A DNA stretch of 64,000 bases. Source: Acidobacteriaceae bacterium (lineage in GTDB: Bacteria; Acidobacteriota; Terriglobia; Terriglobales; Acidobacteriaceae). Below are positions 47,269-55,673 of the stretch, piece by piece. The notes under the pieces are model-generated. The model was not told where the DNA came from. It did no database searches and was given only the letters and a program-made list of their open reading frames with translations. The position numbers were made by a program, and so were the translations under genes. The stretch covers positions 141,198 through 205,197 of the forward strand of contig PLGG01000056.1 of NCBI GenBank assembly GCA_003138515.1, written 5' to 3'. The first letter of the stretch is position 1. Every line of letters starts with the position of its first letter.

Positions 47269-49949
47269 GCCGCCACCGCCTTTGCGGGTAGGGCCTTGCC
47301 GTCATAAGGAAGGCGAATGATGAAAGTGGTGCCCTTTCCCTCCTCGGTTTCAAAGTCCAGGCTTCCGCCGTGTTTGCCCACGATAACCGAGCGCGCGATG
47401 GCCAGTCCCTGCCCGGTTCCTTTGCCGATCTCTTTGGTCGTGAAGAAGGGATCGAAGATGCGCGTGCGCAGCTTTTCCGGGATCCCCGTGCCTGAGTCCC
47501 GGATGCGGACTTCGGCCCACTCCGGACAACTCCGCGTCTGCACTTTGATGCTTCCCTTTTGCGGACCTCCCGCCCGGGCGACGTCTGCGATGGCATGCGC
47601 GGCATTGACGATCAGGTTCAGAATCACCTGGTTGAACTCGCCCGGATGACAGGAAACCGCGGCCAGCGAAGAATCGAATTCGGTCTCCAGATCGGCCACG
47701 TATTTCCACTCGTTCCGCGCCACCGTAATCGTGCTCGCAATGGCCCGGTTCAGGTCCAATGGAGACTTTTCTTTCGTGTCCGGATGCGAGAACTCTTTCA
47801 TCGCACTCACCAGCGCGGCCACCCGGCTCACGCCTTCCAGTGTCTGGTCGATGGCCTTGGGGATTTCTTCCAGCAGATAGCCGGCGTCGGCCTTGTCCAC
47901 CGCCGCAGCCGCTTCCTCAAGCAGCGCGCTGGAAAGCCCATTCTTCCCGGCCGCCGAAAACCACCGCTCATAGCTGCTCAGCAGGCTCTTCAGATCCTCG
48001 AATGCATCCTTCAGGAAGCGCACGTTGTCCCCGATGTACTGCGTCGGCGTATTGATCTCGTGCGCGATTCCGGCCGCAAGCTGGCCCACCGATTCCAGTT
48101 TCTGCGCCTGCAGAAGCTGCTCCCGAAGCGCCTTGCGCTCGGTCACGTCCTCGTACATGCCTTCATAAAGCACCACTTCGCCGTTCTTGCGAATCCCGCG
48201 TGCGCTCATCGCCAGCCAAAACTTGCTTCCATCCTTGCGATAGAACTCGCATTCGAAATTCTTGACCGAACCCTCCTCCTCGAGCGCACGCTTGAACTCG
48301 TCGCGGCGCTTCTGGTCGACATAACATTGGCGCCCAATGTCCGTAATACTTTCCAGCGCCTCCTCCGGCGAGTCGTAGCCGAGGCTGGCGGCCAGTGAGG
48401 AATTCATGCTCATGAACCGGCCTTCCGGAGTCGATTGATAAATTCCGATAATGGCGTTATCGAAGATCCCCCGATACTTCTGCTCCGCCTCCCGCAACGC
48501 AATCTCCATCTCTTTGCGCATGCTGATGTCTTCGCCGATTCCTTCGTACCGGATCGCTACGCCGTTCTCAACCACCGTCCAGGCGCTCATCGCTATCCAG
48601 GTCTTGCTTCCGTCTTTGCGATAAAGCTCGGCTTCGAAATTCTGCGCCGATCCCTCTTCGTCCAGTAGCCGCCTGAACTCGTCGCGGCATCCTGGATGCA
48701 CATACAAACGGGAAACGTTCGCGACACTTGCCATCATCTCTTCCGGCGAATCGTAGCCGAAGTTTGCCGCCATGGATCGGTTTACGCTCAACAGCCGGCC
48801 GTCCGGTGTGCTCTGGAAAATGCCCGAGATGGCGTTGTCGAAGATTCCCCGGTACTTCCGTTCCGCCTCCCGCAGAGCATCCTCCATTGTTCTGCGCGCG
48901 GTGATGTCGCGGCCGACTCCCGCGATGCCGATCACCTTGCCCTCGCTATCCCGCAATGGAACCTTCGTCGTGAGGATGTGGAACTCGTTTCCCGCCGCGT
49001 CGACGCTCTTCTCCTCGCGGTTGAAAATAGGTTCCCCGGAACGAATGATGTTCTGTTCGTCCTCAAAGAAGCCTGCCGCACTCTCCCTCGGGAAAAAATC
49101 CAGGTCCGTCTTGCCCAGCAGCTTCTCCGGCGAGTCCTCCCCGACCGCGTGCGCCACGTGGGTATTGGCCACGATGAATCTGCTCTCTCGATCCTTCACG
49201 TACATGAAGTCCGGCATGTTGTCGATCAATGCGCGGAGCATGTTGCGCTCGGCCTCTTGAACCGAGTGAGCCTCGCGCAAGATCTCGTCTTCCCGCCTTT
49301 GCACGGTCACTTTGATCAACGACCGGATCCCAAAGAACAACGCGGCAATTACCCCGACAAACACCAATACCTGCAGCATTCCCTCAACGGTCAGAAGTGT
49401 GTCGATCAAAGCCAGTTCGCTCTTGAAGTCGCCCGCCAGGTCGTCCTGCAATGCCTCCAGCGCCGCCTTGACGGAGTTATTTTCCCGCGACAAGTCTGCC
49501 AGCTCCTGCTGGCTCGGCGCATTCCCGTTGTTCTCCGCGCCCGCCGCGTATTCGATCTTCGATCGCGCCTGCAGGCTCGTCACGCGGCTGAGCAGCGAAA
49601 GAATCTGTTCGTGCCGGGCGGAGTTGAATGCCGTGAACTTCGCGGCGCGGTCCAGCGATGCCATCACCGTTCCGGCCTCTTGTCCCGCGCTGGCCAGCGA
49701 TGCGCTGTCCTGCATCACAAAGGCGTCGCTGTAATCGTGGTTCATTCTCTCGAACGCGGTGCCCGCTCGCTGGCTTTCCAGCGCCGCCGGGAAAACGCAC
49801 TGCGATGCAGTGCCGACGTGCCTGTGCACCGAGTACACAGTCCACTGCATGCTTGCCAGGATCCCCACCGCCCCCAGCACGACCACGGCCAGGCTCAATT
49901 TCATTGTTCCGGAGAATCTCATTCCTGAAGAAGGCAGAATCCGTCGCAT
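47265..49949 (-). CDS. Membrane sensor histidine kinase with three PAS domains
   Basis: An 894-residue protein. Two membrane helices (about 13-36 and 185-206) enclose a periplasmic helical sensor. Three PAS domains follow: LIDNMPDFMYVKDRESRF, GIFDNAISGIFQSTPDGR and GIFDNAIIGIYQSTPEGR. The second and third are near-duplicates. The kinase core has the H-box GIAHEINTPTQY (His about 630), N-box NLIVNAAHAIAD, and G-boxes DSGTGIPE and GTGQGLAI. The start was set at ATG 49949, nine bases after GGAGAGGA. Its stop overlaps the HDOD regulator start by four bases. Confidence 0.9.
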   Translation of the reverse strand: MRRILPSSGMRFSGTMKLSLAVVVLGAVGILASMQWTVYSVHRHVGTASQCVFPAALESQRAGTAFERMNHDYSDAFVMQDSASLASAGQEAGTVMASLDRAAKFTAFNSARHEQILSLLSRVTSLQARSKIEYAAGAENNGNAPSQQELADLSRENNSVKAALEALQDDLAGDFKSELALIDTLLTVEGMLQVLVFVGVIAALFFGIRSLIKVTVQRREDEILREAHSVQEAERNMLRALIDNMPDFMYVKDRESRFIVANTHVAHAVGEDSPEKLLGKTDLDFFPRESAAGFFEDEQNIIRSGEPIFNREEKSVDAAGNEFHILTTKVPLRDSEGKVIGIAGVGRDITARRTMEDALREAERKYRGIFDNAISGIFQSTPDGRLLSVNRSMAANFGYDSPEEMMASVANVSRLYVHPGCRDEFRRLLDEEGSAQNFEAELYRKDGSKTWIAMSAWTVVENGVAIRYEGIGEDISMRKEMEIALREAEQKYRGIFDNAIIGIYQSTPEGRFMSMNSSLAASLGYDSPEEALESITDIGRQCYVDQKRRDEFKRALEEEGSVKNFECEFYRKDGSKFWLAMSARGIRKNGEVVLYEGMYEDVTERKALREQLLQAQKLESVGQLAAGIAHEINTPTQYIGDNVRFLKDAFEDLKSLLSSYERWFSAAGKNGLSSALLEEAAAAVDKADAGYLLEEIPKAIDQTLEGVSRVAALVSAMKEFSHPDTKEKSPLDLNRAIASTITVARNEWKYVADLETEFDSSLAAVSCHPGEFNQVILNLIVNAAHAIADVARAGGPQKGSIKVQTRSCPEWAEVRIRDSGTGIPEKLRTRIFDPFFTTKEIGKGTGQGLAIARSVIVGKHGGSLDFETEEGKGTTFIIRLPYDGKALPAKAVAA

Positions 49950-50406
49950 CGTTGGCATTCCTCTCCGCCGCTGCCGGATGATTCCTGGAGATCGCGGCTC
50001 TTGCCGCCGCTGGCTCCGCCCAGGCTGTTCTATAGAGCGGTGTGTTAAACAGGCACAACCCGCAATCGCGGCTTCTGGCTTCGTCGTTCATCGGCACAAA
50101 CCGCGATTTAGGTGAATCGCTGGCCGCTCCCGTCCGGCATCCCGACCGGGGGCATCGGAATTGCCTGATCGCTTGCGAGCTACCTGCCGATAAGCTGATC
50201 GAGCCTCTGCTTCGATTTGTCGCCGCTGAGCGCACCGCGGCAGCGTGAACGGCTGGCAACAGTGCAAACGGCCGGCGTGAACGGCTGGCGTGAGCGGCGG
50301 GCGTGACCGATCCCCCAAACCGGGGACGATCTTGCCCCTGAAGCGCCGGGCAAAAAACGCGCGGGGCATTCGGCGCCAGGTTGAGATGACATTGCATGGG
50401 GGAGCG
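49950..50406. other. Divergent region with a 13-bp array
   Basis: Some 455 bases between the kinase (minus) and the second regulator (plus). It contains a short tandem array with GTGAACGGCTGGC-like units starting at 50264, 50277, 50290 and 50303 (period 13). No gene is supported. Promoters for both directions should be here but are not recognisable. Confidence 0.55.
50264..50309. repeat. 13-bp tandem array
   Basis: Units GCAAACGGCCGGC, GTGAACGGCTGGC and GTGAGCGGCGGGC run in phase from 50264 with a 13-base period. A further GTGACCG opens at 50303, and an out-of-phase GTGAACGGCTGGC lies at 50245. Confidence 0.8.
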
Positions 50407-51342
50407 ATGGTCGACAAAATCCTCTTCGTTGATGACGACCCAGGGATCCTCGAAGGCTTCCAGCAGCTGCTCCGCAAGGAGTTCGTAGTCACCGTAGCCT
50501 TGGGCGGGCAGGAGGGACTTTCCGCAATCAAGCAAGACGGCCCCTTCGCTGTCGTCATCTCCGACATGCGCATGCCGGGTATGAGCGGCGCCGAATTCCT
50601 GGCCAAAATACGTCAAAAGGCCCCGGAAACCGTAAGAATGTTGCTCACCGGGCAGACTGACATGCACGCCGCCATCGACGCCATCAATGAAGGCAACATC
50701 TTCCGCTTTCTCACCAAGCCATGCAGAAAGGAGGACCTCGTAAACGCCATCAACCTCGGGCTGGCTCAATACCGGTCGGTCGTCGCCGAAAAGGAACTGG
50801 TCAAGAAGGCCCTCGACCTGGAACGTCCACCGTCCGATCGCGATTCCCAGGATAACTGCCGATGGGATCAAATCGAGAGCCCCACCGGCCTGCCCGGACC
50901 GTCAAAGGTCAAAGATCTCCTCGTTCCGCTCTTCGGAGTCGACCCCCAGGTCTATGTCGTCTTGCTTAAGCTCACCGTCTTACAAACCATTGAGGAGCGC
51001 TATGGAGAGGAAGCGGCCGCCGACTACATGAACAATGCAGTCCAATTCCTCATGCAGGCTTTGCGCTCCGAAGATCGGTTCTTCCACTGCGGCAGGCACG
51101 TCCTGATGGCTGTGCTCCGGCGAAAAATGCCGCTCGGCGCGGTGCGCATGGAGATTGCTCGTGTCACATCCACCTGCCGCGAACATGTGATGGAAGTCAA
51201 TGGCAGGAGCATTATGATCGCCACATCGATCGCCTTCGAAATGCTGCCCGTTTCGCAGTTCACCTCATTCAACGAGATGCTCGCGGCATTCGATCCCCAA
51301 TTGAGTGAGAGGCGCGAAGAGAAGGCAGCCGGAGAATCCTGA
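50407..51342 (+). CDS. Response regulator with degenerate GGDEF-like domain
   Basis: A 311-residue protein. The receiver domain (about 1-120) has VDDDP, Asp53 in VVISDMRMPGMSG and TKPCRKED. The C-terminal half (about 150-290) has the helix and strand order of a GGDEF cyclase (LFGVDPQVYVVLLKLTVLQTIEERYGEEAA, then LRSEDRFFHCGRHVLMAVL). Where a functional enzyme has GGDEF, this has CGRHV. It should not make c-di-GMP and may bind a partner. It diverges from the kinase and HDOD pair. Start alternatives are ATG 50386 and ATG 50407; GGGGAG lies just before the latter. Confidence 0.8.
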   Translation: MVDKILFVDDDPGILEGFQQLLRKEFVVTVALGGQEGLSAIKQDGPFAVVISDMRMPGMSGAEFLAKIRQKAPETVRMLLTGQTDMHAAIDAINEGNIFRFLTKPCRKEDLVNAINLGLAQYRSVVAEKELVKKALDLERPPSDRDSQDNCRWDQIESPTGLPGPSKVKDLLVPLFGVDPQVYVVLLKLTVLQTIEERYGEEAAADYMNNAVQFLMQALRSEDRFFHCGRHVLMAVLRRKMPLGAVRMEIARVTSTCREHVMEVNGRSIMIATSIAFEMLPVSQFTSFNEMLAAFDPQLSERREEKAAGES

Positions 51343-51444
51343 GCCTTTATCTCGAACCGATCGGTTGAACCTTCGCCCGGCGAATTATTCTATTGAGAGG
51401 GGACGATCGCTTCGGCTTCTCATCCGCCTCCAGGAGCAAACAGC

Positions 51445-52869
51445 TTGAATCGCAGACTCGCGCTCATCGCGCTCCTGCCGCTCTGCCAGGCCTTCACCCT
51501 CTTCGCGCAGGACACACGCACCGTCCTCGAGCCGTTCTTCCCCCAGCTTTGCGCTACGCTCGACGCTCAATTAGAAGCCAGTGGCCACTCTCTCGCGCCG
51601 GCCGACGAGCAAAAGCTCGACACCTTCCGGATTCAACGAGCCTTAGACAAGTGCGGCAAAGGGCGCGCCGTGCTGCTCCACGTCGACGAGGCCAACAACG
51701 CGTTCCTCAGCGGCCCGCTGGAGCTGCGCCCCGACGTCACGCTTATTGTCGGCGTCGGCGTCACGCTTTTCGCCTCGCGCGATCCCGCTCTCTTCGCCGT
51801 CTCACCCGGCAGTTGCGGCATTGTCAGCCACACGCCCCCACCCCAACGACAAGGACCTGTCGTTGGGGACCCCGGACGTCCCCGCGGCTGCAAGCCGTTC
51901 ATCTCTGTCGACCACGCGTCCGATTCGGCCATCATGGGCGACGGCGTCATCGACGGCCGCGGCGGCGAGAAAATGCTCGGGTCAGAGTATTCCTGGTGGG
52001 ACTTGGCCGAGCAGGCGCGCGCCGGAGGCGGGCAGCAGGTTCCACGCCTCATCGTCGCCAATGACTCCGGCAACTTCACGCTTTATCGCATCACGCTCAA
52101 AAACTCGCCCAACTTTCACGTCGTCTTCAACCATGCCGACGGCTTCACGGTCTGGGGGCTCAAGATCGACACGCCACAGCGCCTCGCCCGCAACACCGAT
52201 GGCGTCGATCCCGGCAACGGCGCCCGGAACATCACCATCACCCACAGCTTCATCCGCGCCGGCGACGACAACGTCGCCATCAAGGGCGGTCCCGACGGCG
52301 CAACCAACATCACCATCAGCCACGACCACTTCTACTGGGGCCACGGAATGTCCATCGGCAGCGAGACCAATGGCGGCGTCAGCAAGATTCGCGTCTTCGA
52401 TCTCTCGCTCGACGGCCCCGACAACGGCATCCGAATCAAGTCCAACGGCTCGCGCGGCGGACTCACCGAGGACGTTGTCTACGACGACGTTTGCATTCGG
52501 AATTCGCCCAATCCGATCACGCTCGATACGGCCTACTCAGCCAACGGTCCGCTTCAGGGCGACTCGCCTCCCACCATGCGCGGCATCACGCTGCACAACG
52601 TTCGCGTCTCGGGCGGCGGCAAAATCACCTTCAACGGCTACGACCCGACCCATCGCATCGCAGCCACGCTCGACGGCGTCCAGATCGTCGATCAGGCGGC
52701 CTACACCTACGAAGTGAATCACGCGGACCTTACGCTGGGACCCGGTGCGACGAATCTGCAATTAACCGCCGGCCCTGATTTGATAAAGAACGACTCGACC
52801 ATCAAGGGAACTCCCGCCGAAGGCGAACCCGCCACGTGCGCCGACAAGTTCGTGCCGTTCCCGCAATGA
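51445..52869 (+). CDS. Secreted polygalacturonase-like enzyme (GH28)
   Basis: A 474-residue protein with a signal peptide ending at TLFAQ. The rest is a right-handed beta-helix. The catalytic residues are NTDGVDP (Asp252), AGDDNVAIKGG (Asp274-Asp275) and GHGMSIGSET (His300), with the later RIKSNGSRGG. The family cuts the alpha-1,4 linkages of pectin. The enzyme is probably exported for plant-material breakdown. The start is TTG, with AGGAG eight bases upstream. A hairpin repeat lies in-frame near residues 130-145 (PPPQRQGPVVGDPGRPRG), an unusual insert in a loop. Confidence 0.9.
   Translation: MNRRLALIALLPLCQAFTLFAQDTRTVLEPFFPQLCATLDAQLEASGHSLAPADEQKLDTFRIQRALDKCGKGRAVLLHVDEANNAFLSGPLELRPDVTLIVGVGVTLFASRDPALFAVSPGSCGIVSHTPPPQRQGPVVGDPGRPRGCKPFISVDHASDSAIMGDGVIDGRGGEKMLGSEYSWWDLAEQARAGGGQQVPRLIVANDSGNFTLYRITLKNSPNFHVVFNHADGFTVWGLKIDTPQRLARNTDGVDPGNGARNITITHSFIRAGDDNVAIKGGPDGATNITISHDHFYWGHGMSIGSETNGGVSKIRVFDLSLDGPDNGIRIKSNGSRGGLTEDVVYDDVCIRNSPNPITLDTAYSANGPLQGDSPPTMRGITLHNVRVSGGGKITFNGYDPTHRIAATLDGVQIVDQAAYTYEVNHADLTLGPGATNLQLTAGPDLIKNDSTIKGTPAEGEPATCADKFVPFPQ
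51836..51870. repeat. GTGCCCC-family hairpin inside the GH28 gene
   Basis: Perfect 11-bp arms CCCCAACGACA (51841-51851) and TGTCGTTGGGG (51858-51868), flanked by GACCCCGGAC. Resembles the inner stem of the elements at 2514 and 60543. It is read through in frame. Confidence 0.8.
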
Positions 52870-52879
52870 CATCATGCGC

Positions 52880-52975
52880 CAACTCGCGAACTCGCGAACC
52901 CGCCAACTTGCTAGATCGCCAATCCGCCAACTCGCGAACCAGCGAACTCGCTAACTCGCTGACTCGCTGACTCGC
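52880..52975. repeat. 8-bp tandem array, 12 units
   Basis: Twelve octamers fit exactly: caactcgc, gaactcgc, gaacccgc, caacttgc, tagatcgc, caatccgc, caactcgc, gaaccagc, gaactcgc, taactcgc, tgactcgc, tgactcgc. The phase never breaks over 96 bases. It lies between the GH28 stop (52869) and the convergent gene ending at 52984. Confidence 0.93.
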
Positions 52976-52983
52976 CTAAAACT

Positions 52984-53493
52984 TCACCGTCCGGCCACTA
53001 CCTTGTTCATCGGCACGCGCACCACAATTTGGTTTCCTGCCCGCACCACCATCCGCGAAAACGATTCGTCGGCCACGTCGGCGAGCGAAACGTCCCCTCC
53101 ATTGAGAGCCGTCACGTCGCCCCGCATCTTCGCGCTCGCATCGGCAGGGACGCTGAAGCTCACGCGCACATCGGGCCGGCCGTCGCCGTCGAGATCGACC
53201 TCGTCGCTCACCCGCGCCGGCAGCGAATCCGCCGGCTCAAACACAATCTGCACGAATGGCTCGACGCGCTCCAGCAGTCGCGGCTGCACCGGTTGGTAAA
53301 CCACAATCCGGTAGCCGTTTCTCTGAATCGTCCGCGCAATCGTGCCGCCCGAGTAAGTCGCGTCAATGTGCAGCCCGGCGTGCGCCACCACGTTGCTGAA
53401 GACGCCCATCAGCACAAACGGAACACAGACGGCGATCATCAGCGTAAGCCCTGCGCCCGTGTAGGCCAAAATCGAAAGAATGCGCGCTCGCAT
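52984..53493 (-). CDS. Membrane-anchored protein in redox operon (function unknown)
   Basis: A 169-residue protein with one N-terminal helix (ILSILAYTGAGLTLMIAVCVPFVLMGVF) and a beta-rich outer domain. A calcium-like loop DLDGDGRPDVRV is visible near residue 100. GGAGGAG lies a few bases before the ATG, 13 bases after the polyferredoxin stop, so it is translated with it. It fits the position of FixH/CcoH in cytochrome oxidase assembly operons, but no direct similarity is clear. Confidence 0.7.
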   Translation of the reverse strand: MRARILSILAYTGAGLTLMIAVCVPFVLMGVFSNVVAHAGLHIDATYSGGTIARTIQRNGYRIVVYQPVQPRLLERVEPFVQIVFEPADSLPARVSDEVDLDGDGRPDVRVSFSVPADASAKMRGDVTALNGGDVSLADVADESFSRMVVRAGNQIVVRVPMNKVVAGR

Positions 53494-53506
53494 GGTTGCT
53501 CCTCCT

Positions 53507-54724
53507 TCACATCCCTGGCAGCCAATGAATCATGGTGGACACCGAACCGGCCAGAATGCTGCCGCCGAACATCGTGGCCAGCGCCCACGCGCCGTAGAGA
53601 AACAGCAGCCGCGCGCGCTCCGGCTTCACGGCAACTGGAGTGCCCTTCAGGTGCCACACCGCCGCGTCTTTCTTGCAGGCGTCAACGCATGCGCCGCACT
53701 TCATGCAGTTCAGCAGCGTCTTTCCCTCGGCGATAGACTCTTTCGAAAGCGCTACCGTCGGACAACTTGTCTGGCACAGCGTGCAATCTACGCATTTTGT
53801 GCGGTCGAATCGAATCTCGAACAGATTGATCTTGTTGAAGATCGATTGAAACGCGCCGAACGGGCAGAAGAACCCGCATTGCGTGCGTTTCTTGGTCAAA
53901 TAAGGCAGCACCACAACCAGCCCCACAAAGAGCGCGACGAAAACCCCCATCTGGATCGCCGTTTCCACGTTGCGCACCGCCGGAAACTCGGTGACCGCTT
54001 TGAACGGGCACAGCCACATGCAATAGACCGGCTCGAAGATCGCTGCGGAAACCAGCACTACGAAGACCAAAATGGCCCATGGCACAAGCCGCAGGATGTG
54101 GCTATACCGGGCGACGAATCGGTGCAGCTTAGGCCGCTTGGCAAACGCGGCAAAGCCCTCCTCGATTCCGCCAAAGAAGCACGCGTAGCTGCACCACGCC
54201 TTGCCCAGCACCAGGGTCATGGCGAACCAGATTCCGATCATGATGGCGATCGAGTGGGGATTGCTCGCTGTCGGCAGAATCGACCCCGGAAAGATGATCG
54301 TCCTCGCGAACGCCGCCGGCAGAATGATCGTGGGCGTCACCATAAAGCAGAACGGCGTATCGCCCGAAACCATGCGGCTGATGGGAATGCTCATCGTGCC
54401 GCGCTCGGCGATCAGTGAAGCAATAAACCCGAACGGAAACAGAAAGCCTAACGCGACAAAGAAGATTCTCCGCCAGCGATATGTCTCGCCCGTCCGCATC
54501 ATTAGGAAGAAGAGCGCAGTCATGAAGACAATGACCACAGCCGAGCCGATACGCTCATCCCGGCCCGCTCTCTGAAACGCCGCCATGAACATGAGCAGCG
54601 ACCACAGCGCGATCGGTAGCGTCAGCAGAATCGACCGTCCGACGCCGCGAAACGCCTTCGGCCGCCGAAGCGCCGCCGGCCCCCGAAGTGCAGGGGCTCG
54701 AAGAGTAGAGGAGCTACTAGCCAT
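53507..54724 (-). CDS. Membrane polyferredoxin (NapH/CcoG-like)
   Basis: A 405-residue protein with about six membrane helices and several CxxxCP-type iron-sulfur motifs: AWCSYACFFGG, YCMWLCPFKAV and QCGFFCPFGAF. Two bacterial ferredoxin sites follow, KCVDCTLCQTSCP and NCMKCGACVDACK. This is the layout of NapH, RdxA/CcoG and NosR-type proteins that move electrons through the membrane. It overlaps the upstream TauE/SafE-like gene by eight bases and precedes the anchored protein gene. The three genes probably assemble or serve a metalloenzyme. Confidence 0.85.
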   Translation of the reverse strand: MASSSSTLRAPALRGPAALRRPKAFRGVGRSILLTLPIALWSLLMFMAAFQRAGRDERIGSAVVIVFMTALFFLMMRTGETYRWRRIFFVALGFLFPFGFIASLIAERGTMSIPISRMVSGDTPFCFMVTPTIILPAAFARTIIFPGSILPTASNPHSIAIMIGIWFAMTLVLGKAWCSYACFFGGIEEGFAAFAKRPKLHRFVARYSHILRLVPWAILVFVVLVSAAIFEPVYCMWLCPFKAVTEFPAVRNVETAIQMGVFVALFVGLVVVLPYLTKKRTQCGFFCPFGAFQSIFNKINLFEIRFDRTKCVDCTLCQTSCPTVALSKESIAEGKTLLNCMKCGACVDACKKDAAVWHLKGTPVAVKPERARLLFLYGAWALATMFGGSILAGSVSTMIHWLPGM

Positions 54725-55418
54725 AAAATGTCCTCTCGATCAGGATGGAGAATCCGGAAATCCCATACCAGCACGCCAGCAAAACAGCCACCATCCGCGC
54801 AACCGTGACCACCGCCGGCGTTCGCTGCACAAATCCCATGGAAAGAAACGGCAAAAACCACACCGCGGTTCCCACGAAAAAGCAGACAAAGAAAAGCAGC
54901 GCCGCCGGCAAATGCTCAAGCTGCGCCGCGCGCACCCCAGCCACAAGAAACGGCGGGCAAAGATTGATCCCCGTCAGAAAACCCAGCGCCAGCGCACCCG
55001 ACCGCAACGGCCCCGGCCCCTCGCCGATCCGCACCAGCCCCTGCGCTTCCTTCGCCGCAGCGCATCGCCTGTGCGGCCAGCCAACTGCGTACACCACCAG
55101 CGCCGCCGCCAGCAGCACCTCAATCCAGCCCATCAGCCAGGATTGCCCGATGCCTGCCTGCCCGATCCCAGCCCGCCCGGTCCACGCACGCTGTATCGAC
55201 GACCCCACCAGCCACGCCGCCGTTGCGAAAACTATGTACCCCGCCAGCCGCGCAGCCAGAAACAACCCCAACTGCCGGCTGTGACCCCGCACTCCCTGCG
55301 GCTGAACCATCATTCACGGCACCACCACCGGCCCGCACGTCGCCAGGCAAACCGGCCCCGTTGCGAGTCCCAGCACAAGCGCCTCCCCGGCGCTGGCCGA
55401 AAGAGAAAATGCCGCCAT
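54717..55418 (-). pseudogene. TauE/SafE-like membrane protein gene split by an in-frame TGA
   Basis: From ATG 55418 the first 34 codons read MAAFSLSASAGEALVLGLAT then GPVCLATCGPVVVP, the usual first helix with a paired cysteine motif. TGA at 55314-55316 interrupts, and the same frame continues directly from ATG-ATG at 55313 with 198 residues and about five helices (FLTGINLCPPFLVAGVRAAQ). The two parts look like one gene. TGA is one base from TGG (Trp). Alternatives are sequencing error, nonsense mutation, or restart at the ATGATG. The family is linked to sulfite export or copper/haem handling. It overlaps the polyferredoxin gene by eight bases. Confidence 0.7.
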
Positions 55419-55521
55419 TATGCCCGCAGTCTAGGTCCGTCCGCGAGATTTCCTTCGTGACAGTGGTCACGCCCGCCGTGTCAAGTAACGACCCTCGCCC
55501 TCAACCTCCTGCAAAAGAATG

Positions 55522-55556
55522 GGTGCCCCCGGTCCCTCGCATTTGGGGACCGGGGA
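55522..55556. repeat. GTGCCCC-family hairpin upstream of glnD
   Basis: GGGTGCC followed by 10-bp arms CCCCGGTCCC (55527-55536) and GGGACCGGGG (55546-55555). The loop (TCGCATTTG) is the same as in the element at 59121. The arms equal those inside the fusion gene at 33630-33655. Confidence 0.85.
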
Positions 55557-55673
55557 AAGCACCCACCCGGGCCTCAACCCCTCGTCACCCCACCAAATCT
55601 CCCGCTTCCGGCATTTATCGCTTATTCTTGTAACAATTCCTTCTTGCTTCGGCAGGCCCGCGAACAATTTCCT

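Noticed and set aside
52880..52975. CRISPR array
   Set aside because: The repeated unit is 8 bases with no spacers and no cas genes. It is a simple tandem array.
55314..55316. Selenocysteine codon in the TauE/SafE-like gene
   Set aside because: No SECIS-like hairpin was evident just after the TGA, and the expected residue is not a cysteine. Trp to stop is simpler.
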